Assembly (NCBI RefSeq): GCF_958979055.1
Contig: NC_084886.1
Location: 50,179,654 to 50,243,653, forward strand
Source of the DNA: Alnus glutinosa
Lineage: Eukaryota > Streptophyta > Magnoliopsida > Fagales > Betulaceae
Length of the DNA: 64,000 nt
Reading direction: 5' to 3'
Within the stretch, counting starts at the first letter, position 1. Every line of letters begins with the position of its first letter. Under the pieces are notes generated by a model. That model was not told the DNA's origin. It searched no databases and was given only the letters and a program-made list of their open reading frames with translations. The position numbers were made by a program, and so were the translations under genes. Shown here in pieces: positions 36,242 through 48,714 of the stretch.

Positions 36242-37097
36242 AAAATGCACCTTGCCTACAAAAGTTGGATGTTTATTTGACAACTGATTCCTCATGCTGG
36301 ATGGGACCTCAAAAGGAACACACGAGAGAGGGTGAATATGAAGTGGATGACTCAAATACATCCAGAATTGTCAGCATGTTAACCTATAGTAGATTGGAAA
36401 TCTCGCACTCATTTTGCCAGGAAGATCAAAGGTAAACTTACACACCTTGAAAGAAGTGAAGCCAGCAAAGGAATGGTCACCTAGAGGTTTTTTCAGGCAT
36501 GTATGCCTGCGTGAGTATGTGACCGTGTTGTGAGGTAAGACCACGAGCTTGTAAAATTCTGAGAAGCATCAATACAGAGAGGGTGTAAGATATTGCTTGA
36601 AATAATAAAGCAGTAGATTGTTTGATTATGTGAAATATAGATTCATTTCTAACTTCCTTCTTTGTGGATTATTTGAGTGTACTTCAAAACAAGAAGATGC
36701 AAGATATATAATGAAACCCACAAGCCATGTCTGAGAGGTTCCATGAACACATTATCATACTTTGAAAAACTATAACATGGAATTCATCCCTATGCCTCTA
36801 AGTTAATGTCAATAGAGCACAAAAGACAGCCTCTAAACCACTTAAACCTCACTTCCATTTCAGTACATATTCCCCACATATAGTCACAAGTCATAAGCTC
36901 CACACTTTGGGGGGAAATTAAACCAAAAGGAATTAGAGCACTAAACCAATATATTGCTTATGCAACTCTTGAAAAACTTTTTTTTTTCCTCTGTTCCGTT
37001 TGTAGTACTGTTCAATCACAAGTTTAATTCAACCAAGCAAAAAGCCTGTAAAACTTGAGAGGAGCATTATTTTGGAACACTACCATTCCTGAACAGT
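36242..37097. other. 3' flank of the HD-Zip gene
   Basis: Likely 3' untranslated region to about 36610 (AATAAT/AATAAA-like sequence at 36600-36608), then intergenic sequence without recognisable genes. Confidence 0.45.
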
Positions 37098-37284
37098 TTG
37101 CAAGTTTGGCAAGCGAATCATGTTAGAAGGGAGGCAAACGGAGCTGCTCACAGACTAGCGCTTCCTGCGCTTACTCACTTGGATGAAGCTCTTACTCGTA
37201 TTCTTGATATTCTGTCTGCTGAACGTTGTGTTGAAGCTCATCTGTGAAAGTTTTATTAGCCTGTTTTCAAAAAAAAAAAAAAAA
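37098..37284 (+). mobile_element. LINE 3' tail (RNase H end) with poly(A)
   Basis: Translates as VWQANHVRREANGAAHRLAL, then TRILDILSAERCVEAHL and stop, the C-terminal end of a plant LINE RNase H domain. An A17 run at 37268-37284 follows about 30 bp after the stop. No target duplication seen. Confidence 0.7.
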
Positions 37285-37695
37285 AGGGAGCGGGGGAAAC
37301 ATATGGTTTCATCTGTAAATGTGCGGCTGCAGGTGGGGGGTTGAGTATGAAGATCAAAAACTAAAAACATCCTTGCGCTGGGATACATCTTTTTATCCTA
37401 ACTTCCCGTCCACTTCCATATTTAGAATTTCCTCATGCCTCTAAATTGTCTTCAAGGTTCTGGATCTAGGGAATATGCTATTCTTAGCTTTCTACTGTTA
37501 GATAATATAGGACAGTTTCTATAATATTAGTATTTTTTTTTTCTTATTAGGTATTTACCATAGTCGTTGGTCTGTAACCAAATCTCTAGGAATTCATTAC
37601 CTTTCCCAGATCACCTCACCTACCATATTTTCCCAAGCCTGTAAACAATTGTATGTAATAAGTCTCCTATCAGTGTCATCCTAGTGGCGGACATA
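37285..37695. other. Intergenic, no gene seen
   Basis: No exon, RNA gene or repeat boundary recognised. Confidence 0.45.
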
Positions 37696-37998
37696 TGGCC
37701 TTGTTTGGCAAATGTTTGTGTAGAACAGAGTAGTGAGTTGTTAATTTTGGAATTAGTAAAAAGTGATAATGTGATATAAAGTAAAAAGATTTTATATAGA
37801 AAAGTGAAAAAGTTTTGTATTGTAGTGAATTTTTCTATTTGAATAGTAATAAACAATTATTGATGTGATATAAAAAATAAAAAAATAGGAATGTTTTAAT
37901 GTTGATTATTATTAGAAAATATGAAAAAGTGAGAAAAAGTACATGAATAGTACTTAAGCACCACTCTGTCCATGGCATGCCTTTGCCAAACAAGGCCA
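37696..37998. mobile_element. MITE with TGGCCTTGTTTGGCAAA ends
   Basis: Terminal inverted repeat TGGCCTTGTTTGGCAAA at the left and its exact complement at 37982-37998. The 303-bp interior contains paired ATTGATGTGATATAAA and TAATGTGATATAAAG motifs. The target duplication is unclear (ATA/TAA). Confidence 0.8.
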
Positions 37999-39023
37999 TA
38001 AACCTAAAGCCAAACCATCCCAAATTTCTGTGTTCTCTCTTTGTTCTTGCTTCCACTATTTTCTTCATATATTACATTTTATTATAAACTTCTACACTGA
38101 ATTTGTTTTGATTCCAAAAAAAAAAGAAAAGAAAAAAAAAGAAAAAGAAGAAGAAGAAAAAAAGAAGTAAAACGTAATATTAAATCGGCGAATGCTTCTG
38201 AAGTATGTTCTAGAACTTAAAGGGTGATCACATCTACATTTTTATAAGATATCAAATCCCTGGGTGTTGCTATCAAAGTCTTATACTTCAGTTTCAAGTC
38301 ACCAAAGATGTTCTTTTTACTCCATGGCGGATTCGAAATTCACTTCCTTCTCAGACATTCTCATGAAATATGCGTAATAAAGTGCCAAAAGATCCAAAAC
38401 TTAAAATACAACCCCATCACCCATCAAATGAATTTTCGCAGCCTCCATGATAAAAAAAATTAGAATGAAAACTACTATGAGATTATTAACTGACAAGAAA
38501 TTTTCGCAGCCTCAATGACAATATATAACCCATCAAATTAAAAAAAAAAATCAAATCAACCACCTAAATACAACTTCTTCAACCGTTTAATCTAGGACAG
38601 CTATACATAGTGAAACAACCCCATCACCCTTCACCAAGAAAATCTTTTTCTTTTTGCCTTATGGGATCAAAGAAAAATGAATTCTTATGCTGGGATGCGA
38701 AAAGGTACTCACTTGGACACCTCCATGGGAAACCTTGAAGTGGGCATTGAAGCTTACATACTGGTCTGTTGGGTAGCAACTAGCATAGTCTACACAAAAA
38801 TAACCAAACCAGAACAGTAGAAATAAAGGCATTGTGAAAGAAATACGAAGCAGAACAAAAACAAATAAATAAAATGAATCCTTCAAATCTTCGAAAAGAT
38901 GGGTTACAACTTACACAGTTACACCGTTACAGTCTGCGGTAGAATCGGAGGACGAGGTTGAAGTATTGAAATAAAATATCTATCTCTTCTACTTCATATT
39001 AACGTCACTGAAGTAAGAATACT

Positions 39024-39025
<2 letters not shown>
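37999..39025. other. Intergenic, no gene seen
   Basis: A-rich tract with AAG repeats at about 38116-38170; otherwise no exon or RNA gene before the tRNA. Confidence 0.45.

Positions 39026-39105
<80 letters not shown>
39026..39105 (+). tRNA. trnL-UAG: tRNA-Leu (anticodon UAG)
   Basis: 80-nt cloverleaf: acceptor GACAGTT pairs with AGCTGTC (39098-39104), discriminator A; D arm TGGCCGAGTGGTCTAAGGC with the A-box; anticodon stem CCAGA/TCTGG with loop TTTAGGC giving anticodon TAG; a long variable arm typical of Leu; T arm GTGGGTTCAAATCCCAC with the B-box. A TTTT stretch at 39107-39110 can end Pol III transcription. No intron. CCA is not encoded, as expected for a nuclear gene. Confidence 0.97.
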
Positions 39106-39478
39106 GTTTTATTTATTTTTTTATTTTTGGGGCTTTTCATGTTGGTTTGGGCTTTGTCCCTAGGCTTCCCTTGGGCTGGAATTCAACCTTTCCACTTCAA
39201 TCTCTGAGAATGAGATTTTTTTTTTTTTTTTTGAAAAAGAAATGAGATTGAAATTACTGTTAGGCCCAAAAAAGGACATTAAAAACAAAAAAGCCCCTGT
39301 TGTGACACTGTGACAGTAGTTTGCATATGGTGTTATCAAAAAACTTTGACAATTTATTGCTAGAGTAAAAGACAAGTTATTTGAGACCTGTTCAGACAAG
39401 TGAATCGTATAAGAGTTCTATCATATTTGTTGTTCGAATTACTTACCTTTGTTATCTGAATTGATAGCAATCTTATAC

Positions 39479-40220
39479 TCCGTTTGTTTCGGCGTAAAAT
39501 GATTTTTGAAAAATGATTTCGGCATTTTTCGGTGTTTGGTAAGGGTGAAAATAATAGTCAACCGAAAAATAATTTTTGTTTGACCAAAAATGTTAGTAAA
39601 TTTCGAAAAATGATTTACGCTTTTTAAAAGCATAAATCATTTTCCGAAGACGCCAGATGCAGTCGATCTATTTTAAACGGCACAGTCGACCTTCACGTTC
39701 AAGCAACCGACTACCATCGAAATATTGCCGGTATCGGAATCCGACAACATCCGGTTAATGTCTCCGGAATCTGGCGACGAAATCCGGCCACCTTCGTCGG
39801 AATCCGGTCAGCCAGATTCTAGCGACCAATCTGACCGGAATCCGGCTATCCCAGATTCCGATAAAACTGTCCAAATTCCGGCTATCCCAGATTCCGATAA
39901 AACTGTCCAAATTCCGGACTTTATCTCGAATTCTAGCTATATTAGCCGGAATCAGGTAAAAATTGTCAGAATCTTATCGGTCAGTGACCGAATCTCGTCA
40001 TCAATGATTTTTATATTATTTTACATTAATATTTTTATGTTGTGAATAAAAATTGATTTTTATAAGTTAATATGATTGAATAAAAATATGAAAAAATATT
40101 TGCGATTTTCCGTACGTGCCAAACATCGGAAAATGCTTTCAATGGAAAATGGTTTCTTGAAAAATGACTTCCCTAAAACCATTTTACGACGGAAATCATT
40201 TTACGTCGAAACAAACAGAG
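39479..40220. mobile_element. Non-autonomous DNA transposon with CTCYGTTTGTTTCGRCGTAA ends
   Basis: Left end CTCCGTTTGTTTCGGCGTAA, AATGATTTTT; right end, complemented, CTCTGTTTGTTTCGACGTAA, AATGATTTCC. Subterminal GAAAAATGATTT words occur in both arms. The middle (39725-39950) has repeated ATTCCGG/GAATCCGG words and a 36-bp unit (CCGGCTATCCCAGATTCCGA, then TAAAACTGTCCAAATT) twice in tandem. No transposase; target duplication not clear. Confidence 0.72.
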
Positions 40221-41401
40221 CATTAACAATAAAACTGTTAGAATTTTTGAAGTCTTTCAGTGTGGCTCTTATATAGGAGTGTTTTATGTTATTGAGGATG
40301 ATCATATATATATATATATATATATATTTTGCACCAGGAGTATCTCTCTGTCTCTTTCTTTATAAAGTGAATGTCTAAAATTCAATATGAGAGAAGCTTA
40401 TGATTTCGGCTTACCTTTCTTTGCTAACCCACCATTGACACTTCGATCCAAAAGGGGAACCCCATTCCACTGCACTCACCAAATTATGGGCTTTGATTGA
40501 ACCATTGAGCAAGAGATGTGGTTGGTCTATTAGGTTCGGGCAACCTCTACCAATACATGGTTAGGCCAGAGGTGATCTCCAAGCATCTTTTTTTTTTCCT
40601 AGTTGTTGAGGGAAGAAGCATGAGATAAGGGAGTAGTGGACATTACTTTGAATTATAAGTTTAAACTTATTAATTCAGATTAATTTAGAATATATCAACC
40701 ACTTATGACAACAGACTTAGCCGGTATAAATTCTTTATTATTCTGTCTAAAGAGAAAGGAACATGAATAATAACATGGAATTATGAGAATAGTCTTTATA
40801 TTCGAGTAGGAGAGCCTCTTCTTACACAAAAAGCCTTATAGCATACAAGTGAACTTATCTAAATAAATTTTGAGCTGTCATAACCACCTACTTGGATAGA
40901 TAGAATGCATGTCAACTCTCTCACATGTGTTGTCTAAATTATTAGCAATTTTGACAAAAAAAAAAAATTATTAAGATCCTCGTTCCATCAAGATATGGTC
41001 TTCCTTAACTGCAATTCCACGAACAATATCCTTGTGTTTAGCAAAGCTTTCTCATATTTTATTATTTTGAAATAGTAATAAGAATCGATTGTGATATTAA
41101 TGTGAAATGAATTTTGATTTTGATTTTTTTTAAGAGAAAAATGAAGAAAAAAAGAAAAAGATAAAAAGGATTGCCAAACGTTCGTATCTTTTTCCTTTTT
41201 TGGTGCCCAAAAACAGCACTTGAAAACAAGGACGTTACTGGGTGTCACCCAATCCGTCCTGACATTATATCCTATCCATTGAAAGATCAAAATGTCACTC
41301 ATAAGTACCCAAAACCCAAATACTCACCACAAAGCCAGCAAGCAACTCTTTCTACCGTCTTTCCCCACTCCCACCAGTGACTGTGGAGGAAGGCACAAGT
41401 G
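40221..41401. other. Intergenic and PLR1 upstream region
   Basis: (TA)n at about 40302-40327, otherwise no recognised repeat or gene. The last few hundred bases should hold the PLR1 promoter and leader; no TATA box was chosen. Confidence 0.45.
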
Positions 41402-44400
41402 ATGGCTTTCTTTACCTCAACACCCACAGTCTATTTTGGCTCTTTCAGCCCTCCCAATGAAATTTCCCTTCCTTCCTCGGCCTTTAATCCCCTCAAACTC
41501 CCTCCCTATTGGCCATGGGAAAAGGTATATCATCCTTACAAGTTACAACGTTTTTCTTAGTTTCTGTGTGTAGTATGCATTGCTTTGTTTGTGTCTTTGA
41601 ATTTAATGAGCATAGGCTTCAACGTTACTGACAGGTGAAGATAGGCCCACTAAGTGTGTCTCCAATGGGGTTTGGAACGTGGGCATGGGGCAACCAGCTT
41701 CTATGGGGGTACCAGGAATCAATGGACTCTGAGCTTCAACAAACTTTTAATCTAGCTGTGGAGAACGGTATCTATCTCTTTGATACAGCTGATTCTTATG
41801 GGACTGGAAAGTTTAATGGGCAGAGCGAAAAGCTTCTCGGGAAATTCATCCGGGAGTTTCAAGGTCAGTTTTTTTTTTTTTTCTAGTTCCATTTACTCCA
41901 TATTTAGTCTTGCAGGTGGTCATAAAACCCATTAACCAATGGTTCTTGACAAAATGTGTGTCTCCCAGTGGTGAAGTTTGTCAAGCAGTGAACTTTTGAT
42001 TGAAATTGAATTCGTGCCACATTGCTTGTTCAAATATCCCTATAGTTCAAACAAGATGTAAAATATATTTATATATTAAAATGGAATGAGATAGAACACA
42101 AAGGGATTGGAATGTTCTTTTTCCGTGTGTTTGGGAGTTTATAAGAAAGAGATGGAAAGGAATGAAACGTGTAATTTCAGCATTATATCTCTTACTTTCT
42201 ATGTATAGTACTTTCCCTCAATTAGCGGGGGGAAAGGGGCATTCCGCCCAAAATATGACTAAGTGATTGACTAATGCAGCATATACATGGCTTATCATGC
42301 ACTTGATTACGTTATTCCCAATTGTTAGAGCAACAACCAGTCTTATACCCATATTCAAACAAGACGGAAAAATTTGTTCTAGTTTGAACTGAATGTGCAA
42401 TGTTTATAAAAAGGATGTATTCATTTGAATGCAGTCGTGAAGAACACTAGATCCTCTTATGAATGTTTAGTGATCAGAGTTCTGTCTGCAATATCGGAAA
42501 TATATTTAACTTGATTTAAGTAGCTCAATTCTTGAATGAACTATCATTCTCATTTCAGAATCAAGCAATTAAGATTTTCCAATAAAGGGGAAAAAGGGTG
42601 TGTGTATTGCAAGGTGAGAATATTTGGTTTAGTTTTAGTGCCTTTCAATGTAATAATTGTTTCAGTGTTTCTGTAAATGTATCCTCAGGGAAAAAGCGGG
42701 TGCAAGATGACATTGTGATTGCTACAAAGTTTGCGGCATATCCATGGCGCTTGACACCAAGGCAGTTTGTGAATGCTTGCAAGTAAGACTATGTTTTGCT
42801 GTTTTCTTGTTTATATAGTGTATCCTTTTAGCTATTTGGCCTTAGAGTTCACTAAAAAATTGACACGTCCACCCTAGCGTGATCTGTTGCTTAACAACAA
42901 AATAAAATCCTATAAAACTCCCAAAATCATTGTTTCTATTGGCTTATGATAATAAAGTTTGATGAAGAACAATTTTTCAGGGCCTCTCTAGATCGGATGC
43001 AGATTGAGCAAATTGGAATAGGACAGTTGCACTGGTCAACTGCAAATTATGCTCCCTTGCAGGAGTTAGCTCTTTGGGATGGTTTAGTGGCAATGTACGA
43101 GAAGGTTACCATTATTTATATGAAAATGGAAACTACTTTTGTCAACAAGATACTCTGTCATTTTTCATATTGACGAAAAAAGTTGATTCGATGTAGCTCT
43201 TGTGGCTGATATGAGTAAGTTGGAATCCAACTTACAAACCATGAACATGAATATCATGGGAGCTTTTGGAAACTACTAAAAAAATAAAGCTATCCTATTT
43301 TTGAAGAAGAATGCAGAAAAGTATTTTTTTGGGGATTTGCAAGAAGCAGATCAATGCCTTTGTACCATTTAACACTCACAATTTTCCTCTCCTTCAGTTT
43401 TTATTTTTAATTTTTTCCCAAGTATTTGATCCATTTGATTTTGATTAATTTGATTTCTGGGACAAATTCAAACCTTCAAAGTAAATTTACAAGGTCATGT
43501 ATATAAATTATACTCAAAATATGGTACCATGTACTCATGTAGGGTTTAGTTCAAGCAGTTGGGGTGAGCAACTATGGACCAAAGCAGCTCGTAAAGATAT
43601 ATGATTATCTGAAGGCCCGGGGAGTCCCCTTATGCTCAGCCCAGGTATATCTTTATACATATGTATCAAGGCTAGTATCTTTTGCAGGACACGTTGGCTT
43701 AGCTTCTTTATAGACCCTACACAAATTAACATGGTTAGTGCTGTATGTCAATCACGCATATCACTCAATGTACAAAACAACTCTTTTTACTCCAGGGCAA
43801 TGTAAATATATTTTTATGTTCCTAGAAAAGGATATGAAACTATTGTGCATTTATGTTACATTATGAATAGTGGTGGTTATGCCGGGCTTACACTGCTTAT
43901 GGAAGATACATTTTGTATGGTTGTATACTGAAACTGTTGCCTTATAGTCTAGAACACGCCAATTTCAGGTTCAATTTTCTTTGTTAAGCATGGGACAAGA
44001 TCAGTTGGAGATCAAGAATATATGTGATTCTCTGGGCATCCGGTTGATTGCTTATAGTCCGTTAGGGCTTGGAATGCTTACTGGGAAATACACACCCACC
44101 AAACTTCCTCCTGGTCCTCGGTACATAGGATTATGTTTATGCTAATCTACATATGATAGAAAAGAGGTGAATAATGAACTCTGTTTGTAACGCATATAGG
44201 TGTTCACTTGGGGAATCTTGTATTTTTGTAGGGCCTTGCTTTTCAGACAAATTCTTCCAGGATTGGAGCCTTTGTTGAGTTCACTTAGAGAAATTGCACA
44301 AAGGAGGCGCAAAACTGTACCACAAGTAATCATTTTTACTTCTTTGCAACTGCTTTACATCTATCAGTTATTGGGATATAGTTTGCTAGTCCAATAAACC

Positions 44401-45923
44401 ACATGATTATACTGTGCATATGCTTTATGTGGTATACCATTCATGAATAGTGCATTTCAAAAAAGCATGACATGCTCTAAACCTACTGCCTTCTGGAAAT
44501 TAAGCACTCAAACTGGCTTTAGTGAACAAAGTTTCATTATTGATGAAGTAATGATGAGCTAGATTTCCTGTTAACTAGCTTTGTCAACCCCCCCTCCCCC
44601 TTCAAAATGACTGATAGATAAAGAAGTTTGGGCCCTCAGTGGAGAAAAAATAAACCAACGCTACTTAAACGAACAAAATGGTCAGCATTGCTAATAGTTT
44701 TTTTCTTCTTTCTGAAATTATCTCTTGTGCTGGTAGGAAGGTTGATAGTTATTTGCTGCCCTATTATAAGCATATGGGGTCCGCAGAAGGCATCCTTTTT
44801 TGCTTTTTCTATCCACCAAAATGTAGGCCTCCAGTTGAAGCATGGTTTTTCATCTTTTTCTGCTGTCTCAAGTCATGGATTTCAGTGTCCTCTTCTTGTC
44901 AAGGGCCATAAACTAGCTTCAACCCATTTCTGCAGTTCTTGGCTGGTGTCAGGATGCTTACATCTCTGGAAGCAAGATTGAGTCCTCTGTAAACGTATGT
45001 GCTTCTTTGAAAGGTTGCACTTTGCATTATCAGTGAATGCCCAACTCTACCAGACCTTGGTTGCTCATATTGCAACACAGAGCTTTAATTTAGGGTATGA
45101 AAATGACGATAATACCTGTTAGAATGAAAATACTCATGATGAAAACCTTATCTTTTAGCATGTATCTTGATGTAAGAAATGATTCCATCACATGAATGTA
45201 GCAAGATTATAGTCATCTTGCTTTGATGATAAGGTTTAGCACTCATGCTTTGTCAACAAATTTGGAGGCAGGTGAAATTTTCGTAGCGCATATACCATAA
45301 AAATAAGAAACAAAAAATAAAAATCAAGCAACTGTTCAATTTAACTAGATATTTATATCTATACCTTTTATCTAATAGCTTAGCTTTTCCATGTTCCCTA
45401 GATATTTTGTCTTTCATATGTTTCGGAGTACAGAATGCATAAAATCTGAGATCATTTTGTCTTCCATGTTTTGGAGTATAGAATGACTAAATTTGTCATT
45501 ATTGTTCCGGATAAACGTTAGTCCAATGCATGATTATTCTTGTCCCCCCAACTTGGAATTTCTGTTTTTCCAAATGCTAATCCATTCAGAAAGTGGAAGG
45601 TCTTATTTCACCCAATGTAAGACAATCTTTTGCCAGGTTGCTATAAACTGGTGCATTTGTATGGGTGCCATTCCAATACCTGGAGTTAAGACCGTAAAAC
45701 AAGCAAAGGAAAATTTGGGTGCTCTTGGTTGGCGACTCAGTTCCAGCGAGTTGCTAGAGTTAGAAAATGCAGGTCGTGAATCTCCCCAGAGGATGATCCA
45801 GAACATTTTTCAGACAAGGTGGATATGTTATTCCATTTTTTACTTGGGTAATGTTTAGACTATAAAATTGTGAGGAAATGACTTAATTGAGTTTGCATGT
45901 TTTCACTCTCGATCCGCAGATGA
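41402..45923 (+). CDS. PLR1: Pyridoxal reductase, chloroplastic (aldo-keto reductase)
   Basis: Nine exons: 41402-41524, 41635-41863, 42689-42782, 42981-43104, 43543-43644, 43969-44120, 44232-44325, 45637-45818, 45920-45923; 367 residues. It agrees closely with remembered Arabidopsis PLR1 (365 residues), which reduces pyridoxal to pyridoxine with NADPH in vitamin B6 salvage. The first 41 residues are Ser/Pro-rich and fit a plastid transit peptide. AKR motifs: [25 protein letters not shown] (catalytic Asp and Tyr), [13 protein letters not shown] (Lys), [10 protein letters not shown] (His), [36 protein letters not shown], then [16 protein letters not shown] for NADPH binding. The protein ends NIFQTR: the final junction splits the Arg codon, and only four coding bases lie in exon 9. 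Reading through the last intron would add 14 residues instead. Confidence 0.95.
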
Positions 45924-46996
45924 ATTTTGGATATACAAGAAAAGAGTGGTCCTGCTGAGAAGATATGAATACGAAGGAGACACAGAAGACAAACGTTGGC
46001 AGAGATTATCGTAAGATGTTTGTATGTGTGAAAAACTAGGAAAGTTCTATATTGACTATATATACACAATGTAGAGGACGCAGCCCATGTTATCACATTG
46101 TGAGCATTAAAATTTGCAACTACAATGAATTCTTCTCGAGTCCAGTGAGTGGTGACAGGAATAGAAGGAAAAAAACATCCAAGATAATAGGGGAAATTCT
46201 CAGGTTTAAAGTGAGATCTCTGTTCTGCAGAGTCAAGAAAGTCGCCCTCCAAAATAAAAGAGAAAACTTTACTTACCCATGATATATTGGTTTTGCAATG
46301 TTAATCTTGTAGTATCAAAAGTTGCAATGTGGGTATTTCATTTCATTTCTTTTTCTTTTTTTTAATTCCACCTTAAACATTAGGATTTGAGGTTAATTCA
46401 AACGGCTAATGGGTGAGTATTTTCAATATCCACAATCAAAACCCTCTTGATTATCAGGTTCTTAGAGAATATTTGGTGAGCTTCCTAAGGATTAATAAGG
46501 TGTTCCACTTTACACCTGAACGCCAGGAAGTTTAGGAGAAAAAATTGCTAAAAGTATAAGAATTTCTATTCCAGCACTCTGCCCCTCGTAACATTTCAAA
46601 GTCTTTCATTTTTTTTCACCATTTGGAGGCAACCGTCTGGAGCGTAAAGAAGTTGGAATGAAAAGGTCATTGGAAAATGATTGGATTAAATATACCTTTT
46701 ATTACAATTTTTTTATAAACTTAAACTTACTAGTTCACATTTTATGGAAATTAGTGTCACGTAGACAATTATGCCCATGTGACAGTTCACATTTTAGTGA
46801 TTAATGCGGTAAGTGTCATGCACGTGAATTGCCACATTAGCTTATAAACGTGATAAGTGTCACGTGAAAGTTTACATTTAGAAATGAATGGGTTAAATGG
46901 TGTTTCAACTTCTAAAAAAGAAGAAGCGAAAAAAACTGAGAAGAAAAAACAAACTGAAGTTCTTGGTCCCTCTCTGTAGAGGAAGGAGACTTCAAT
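45924..46996. other. Intergenic between PLR1 and PLA2 with a palindromic repeat
   Basis: Likely PLR1 3' untranslated sequence first. At 46720-46880 there is a palindromic A/T-rich repeat with GTTCACATTTTA / AAGTTTACATTTAG and GTGTCACGT words, probably a MITE. Related GTGACAGTTYAYATGA motifs are at 50130 and 62930. Confidence 0.5.
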
Positions 46997-48665
46997 CTAA
47001 GGTTTATGAAGATATCTTCCAGCAAGTAAAGCAGCTTCCATGACAGCAGAAATAACACCAATCACCTCATCAGCTTTGCAGCTGCTCCCCTTAAACGAAT
47101 GGGCTCCTGAGTTTTGGAAGTTAGTCATGCAGTTGAGTAAGTTTTGGCTGCACTCTTGGCTTAGATACCCATCTGCACCAAAACATTAACGAAAGGTTAT
47201 TTTCCGTTAAATCTTCATTTATCTCAAAAGTTTACGTTAATAAAAAATAATTTAATTTAATTAATTAATTAATATTCTTACACTCTTCACATGTGTTTTG
47301 GCTCAAACTTTCTCTTAATAAATAGGGCTCAATACATAAAATATTTAATTAAAAATAAAATAAATTACCAAGACACGATTAAACTTAACACATTGATATC
47401 ATGTTAAATAATTTAATTAATAATTTAACGCCCCAAAACTCCATCTCCCTTTTCTTTTTATTTATAATTTAGGGAAAAAGGAACGACTATAATTTAGATT
47501 GGTCTATACCACACCACCAACACTATTAAAGATATTAGTATTTTTATAATATATGTCCCTATCTCAACAACCACTATGAATCCTTTCCCAATCCTACACG
47601 CCCACGGGCCATATATTAATAAAACAAAACGATTTTTGTTTCTATGTTTTTTAAAATAAAAATAAAAATAAAAATAAAAAAAGCATGACAAACCAGACTG
47701 TGAATGTAACATGCATGATGATACTCTTCTTTTGTTGATCAGAGTGAATTCTGAGAAGAAGAAGAACCAATGACTCGATCACTAAGGTCGTGTTTGTTGT
47801 CTCTTTAATTAACAGTAAATTGCATTTCAGAAAGAACATGATCAAACTCTTGTTATCAAGGAAGAACTTACTGTTTTTAACCACACAAGCATCATGGTTC
47901 ATGCAACAGGCGTCAAGACCATCACAAGGCTTCTCCCCAGGGCATCCACTGTATAATAGCCCACAGTACTTTCCATATCTTAAAAATGGAGGAACTATTA
48001 TTCCAAATTTAAAAAAAAAAAAAAAAAAAGGAAAATAAATCTCGGTTAACCCATTAAATAACTGAGGAATAATCAACTAAACCTTAATCCCAACTGAAAA
48101 ATTAAAAGATCAGTTATGAGTTATTAACATTAATTTAACACCCCCAACAAAAAAAAAAAACAAAGGAATTACAAGGTTAATTACCTTGACAGAACGCTGA
48201 CTCGCATTTTCTACTGCAACTTTTACCCTACAAACCCATAACAAAGCCCAGTAAAATGAATACCCATTTTGATGCGTAAAATTAAGGATAAGAAATGGAA
48301 AAAAAATAAATGAATATTAGTGTGAAACAGTCGAGCAGTAAGTCACTTCAACCAGATGCAACCCAGCTCAGCTTTACCCGACCCCTACGTGTAAAGAGGG
48401 CGCTTTGCACGGTGTCTCAAGAATTTACCCGGGGCGAACCCTTTCAATTTGCCCGGATATCCCCGTTATAGAAATAAAATAAATTAAAAAAAAAATGTGA
48501 AAAACTGAAAGATACTGAGGAACAAGAAAAACAAACCACAGAAGCAGAGATATCTGTAGCTTGAATACCGATGTTAAGAGCATGGACGGGAAGAGCACAA
48601 AAGTTGAGGATAATGAGGGAGCATGAGAGGAGAAGAGCAAACTTCAATGTATGCCATGGAACCAT
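46997..48665 (-). CDS. PLA2-ALPHA: Secretory phospholipase A2-alpha
   Basis: Four exons read on the minus strand: 48665-48537, 48227-48185, 47994-47872, 47172-46997; 156 residues (Arabidopsis PLA2-alpha has 148). A signal peptide covers about residues 1-29 (LKFALLLSCSLIILNFCALP then VHA/L). The mature part has the plant sPLA2 12-Cys pattern: SCSRKCESAFC, the Ca2+ loop YGKYCGLLYSGCPGEKPCDG, the catalytic helix LDACCMNHDACV with the His-Asp pair, then YLSQECSQNLLNCM and SCKADEVIGVISAVMEAALL. It hydrolyses the sn-2 ester of phospholipids to give a lysophospholipid and a free fatty acid, in the secretory system. The start MVPW (48663-48665) is preferred; an upstream in-frame ATG at 48687-48689 would add eight residues and lies only a few bases from a TATA run. 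Confidence 0.95.
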
Positions 48666-48694
48666 TGTTGGATGGAGCAGAGAAAGCACTGACT

Positions 48695-48714
48695 TTTATA
48701 TATATATATATAAA
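48695..48714 (-). promoter_or_regulatory. TATA-like run upstream of PLA2-alpha
   Basis: TTTATATATATATATATAAA about 30-50 bp before the chosen start codon. If used as a TATA box it implies a very short leader and supports the downstream ATG, but it may simply be a (TA)n microsatellite. A (GA)n run follows at 48758-48776. Confidence 0.35.

Noticed and set aside
39725-40045. 106-codon Ser/Asp/Pro-rich frame
   Set aside because: Lies inside a transposon and consists largely of tandem-repeat translation.
44628-44981. 117-codon frame in the long PLR1 intron
   Set aside because: No domain is recognised, it overlaps another frame of similar length, and PLR1 exons are fully accounted for without it.
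47651-48076. Extended PLA2 frame beyond exon 3
   Set aside because: The extension on both sides runs into intron; proper GT/AG sites and family alignment give the shorter exon 47872-47994.
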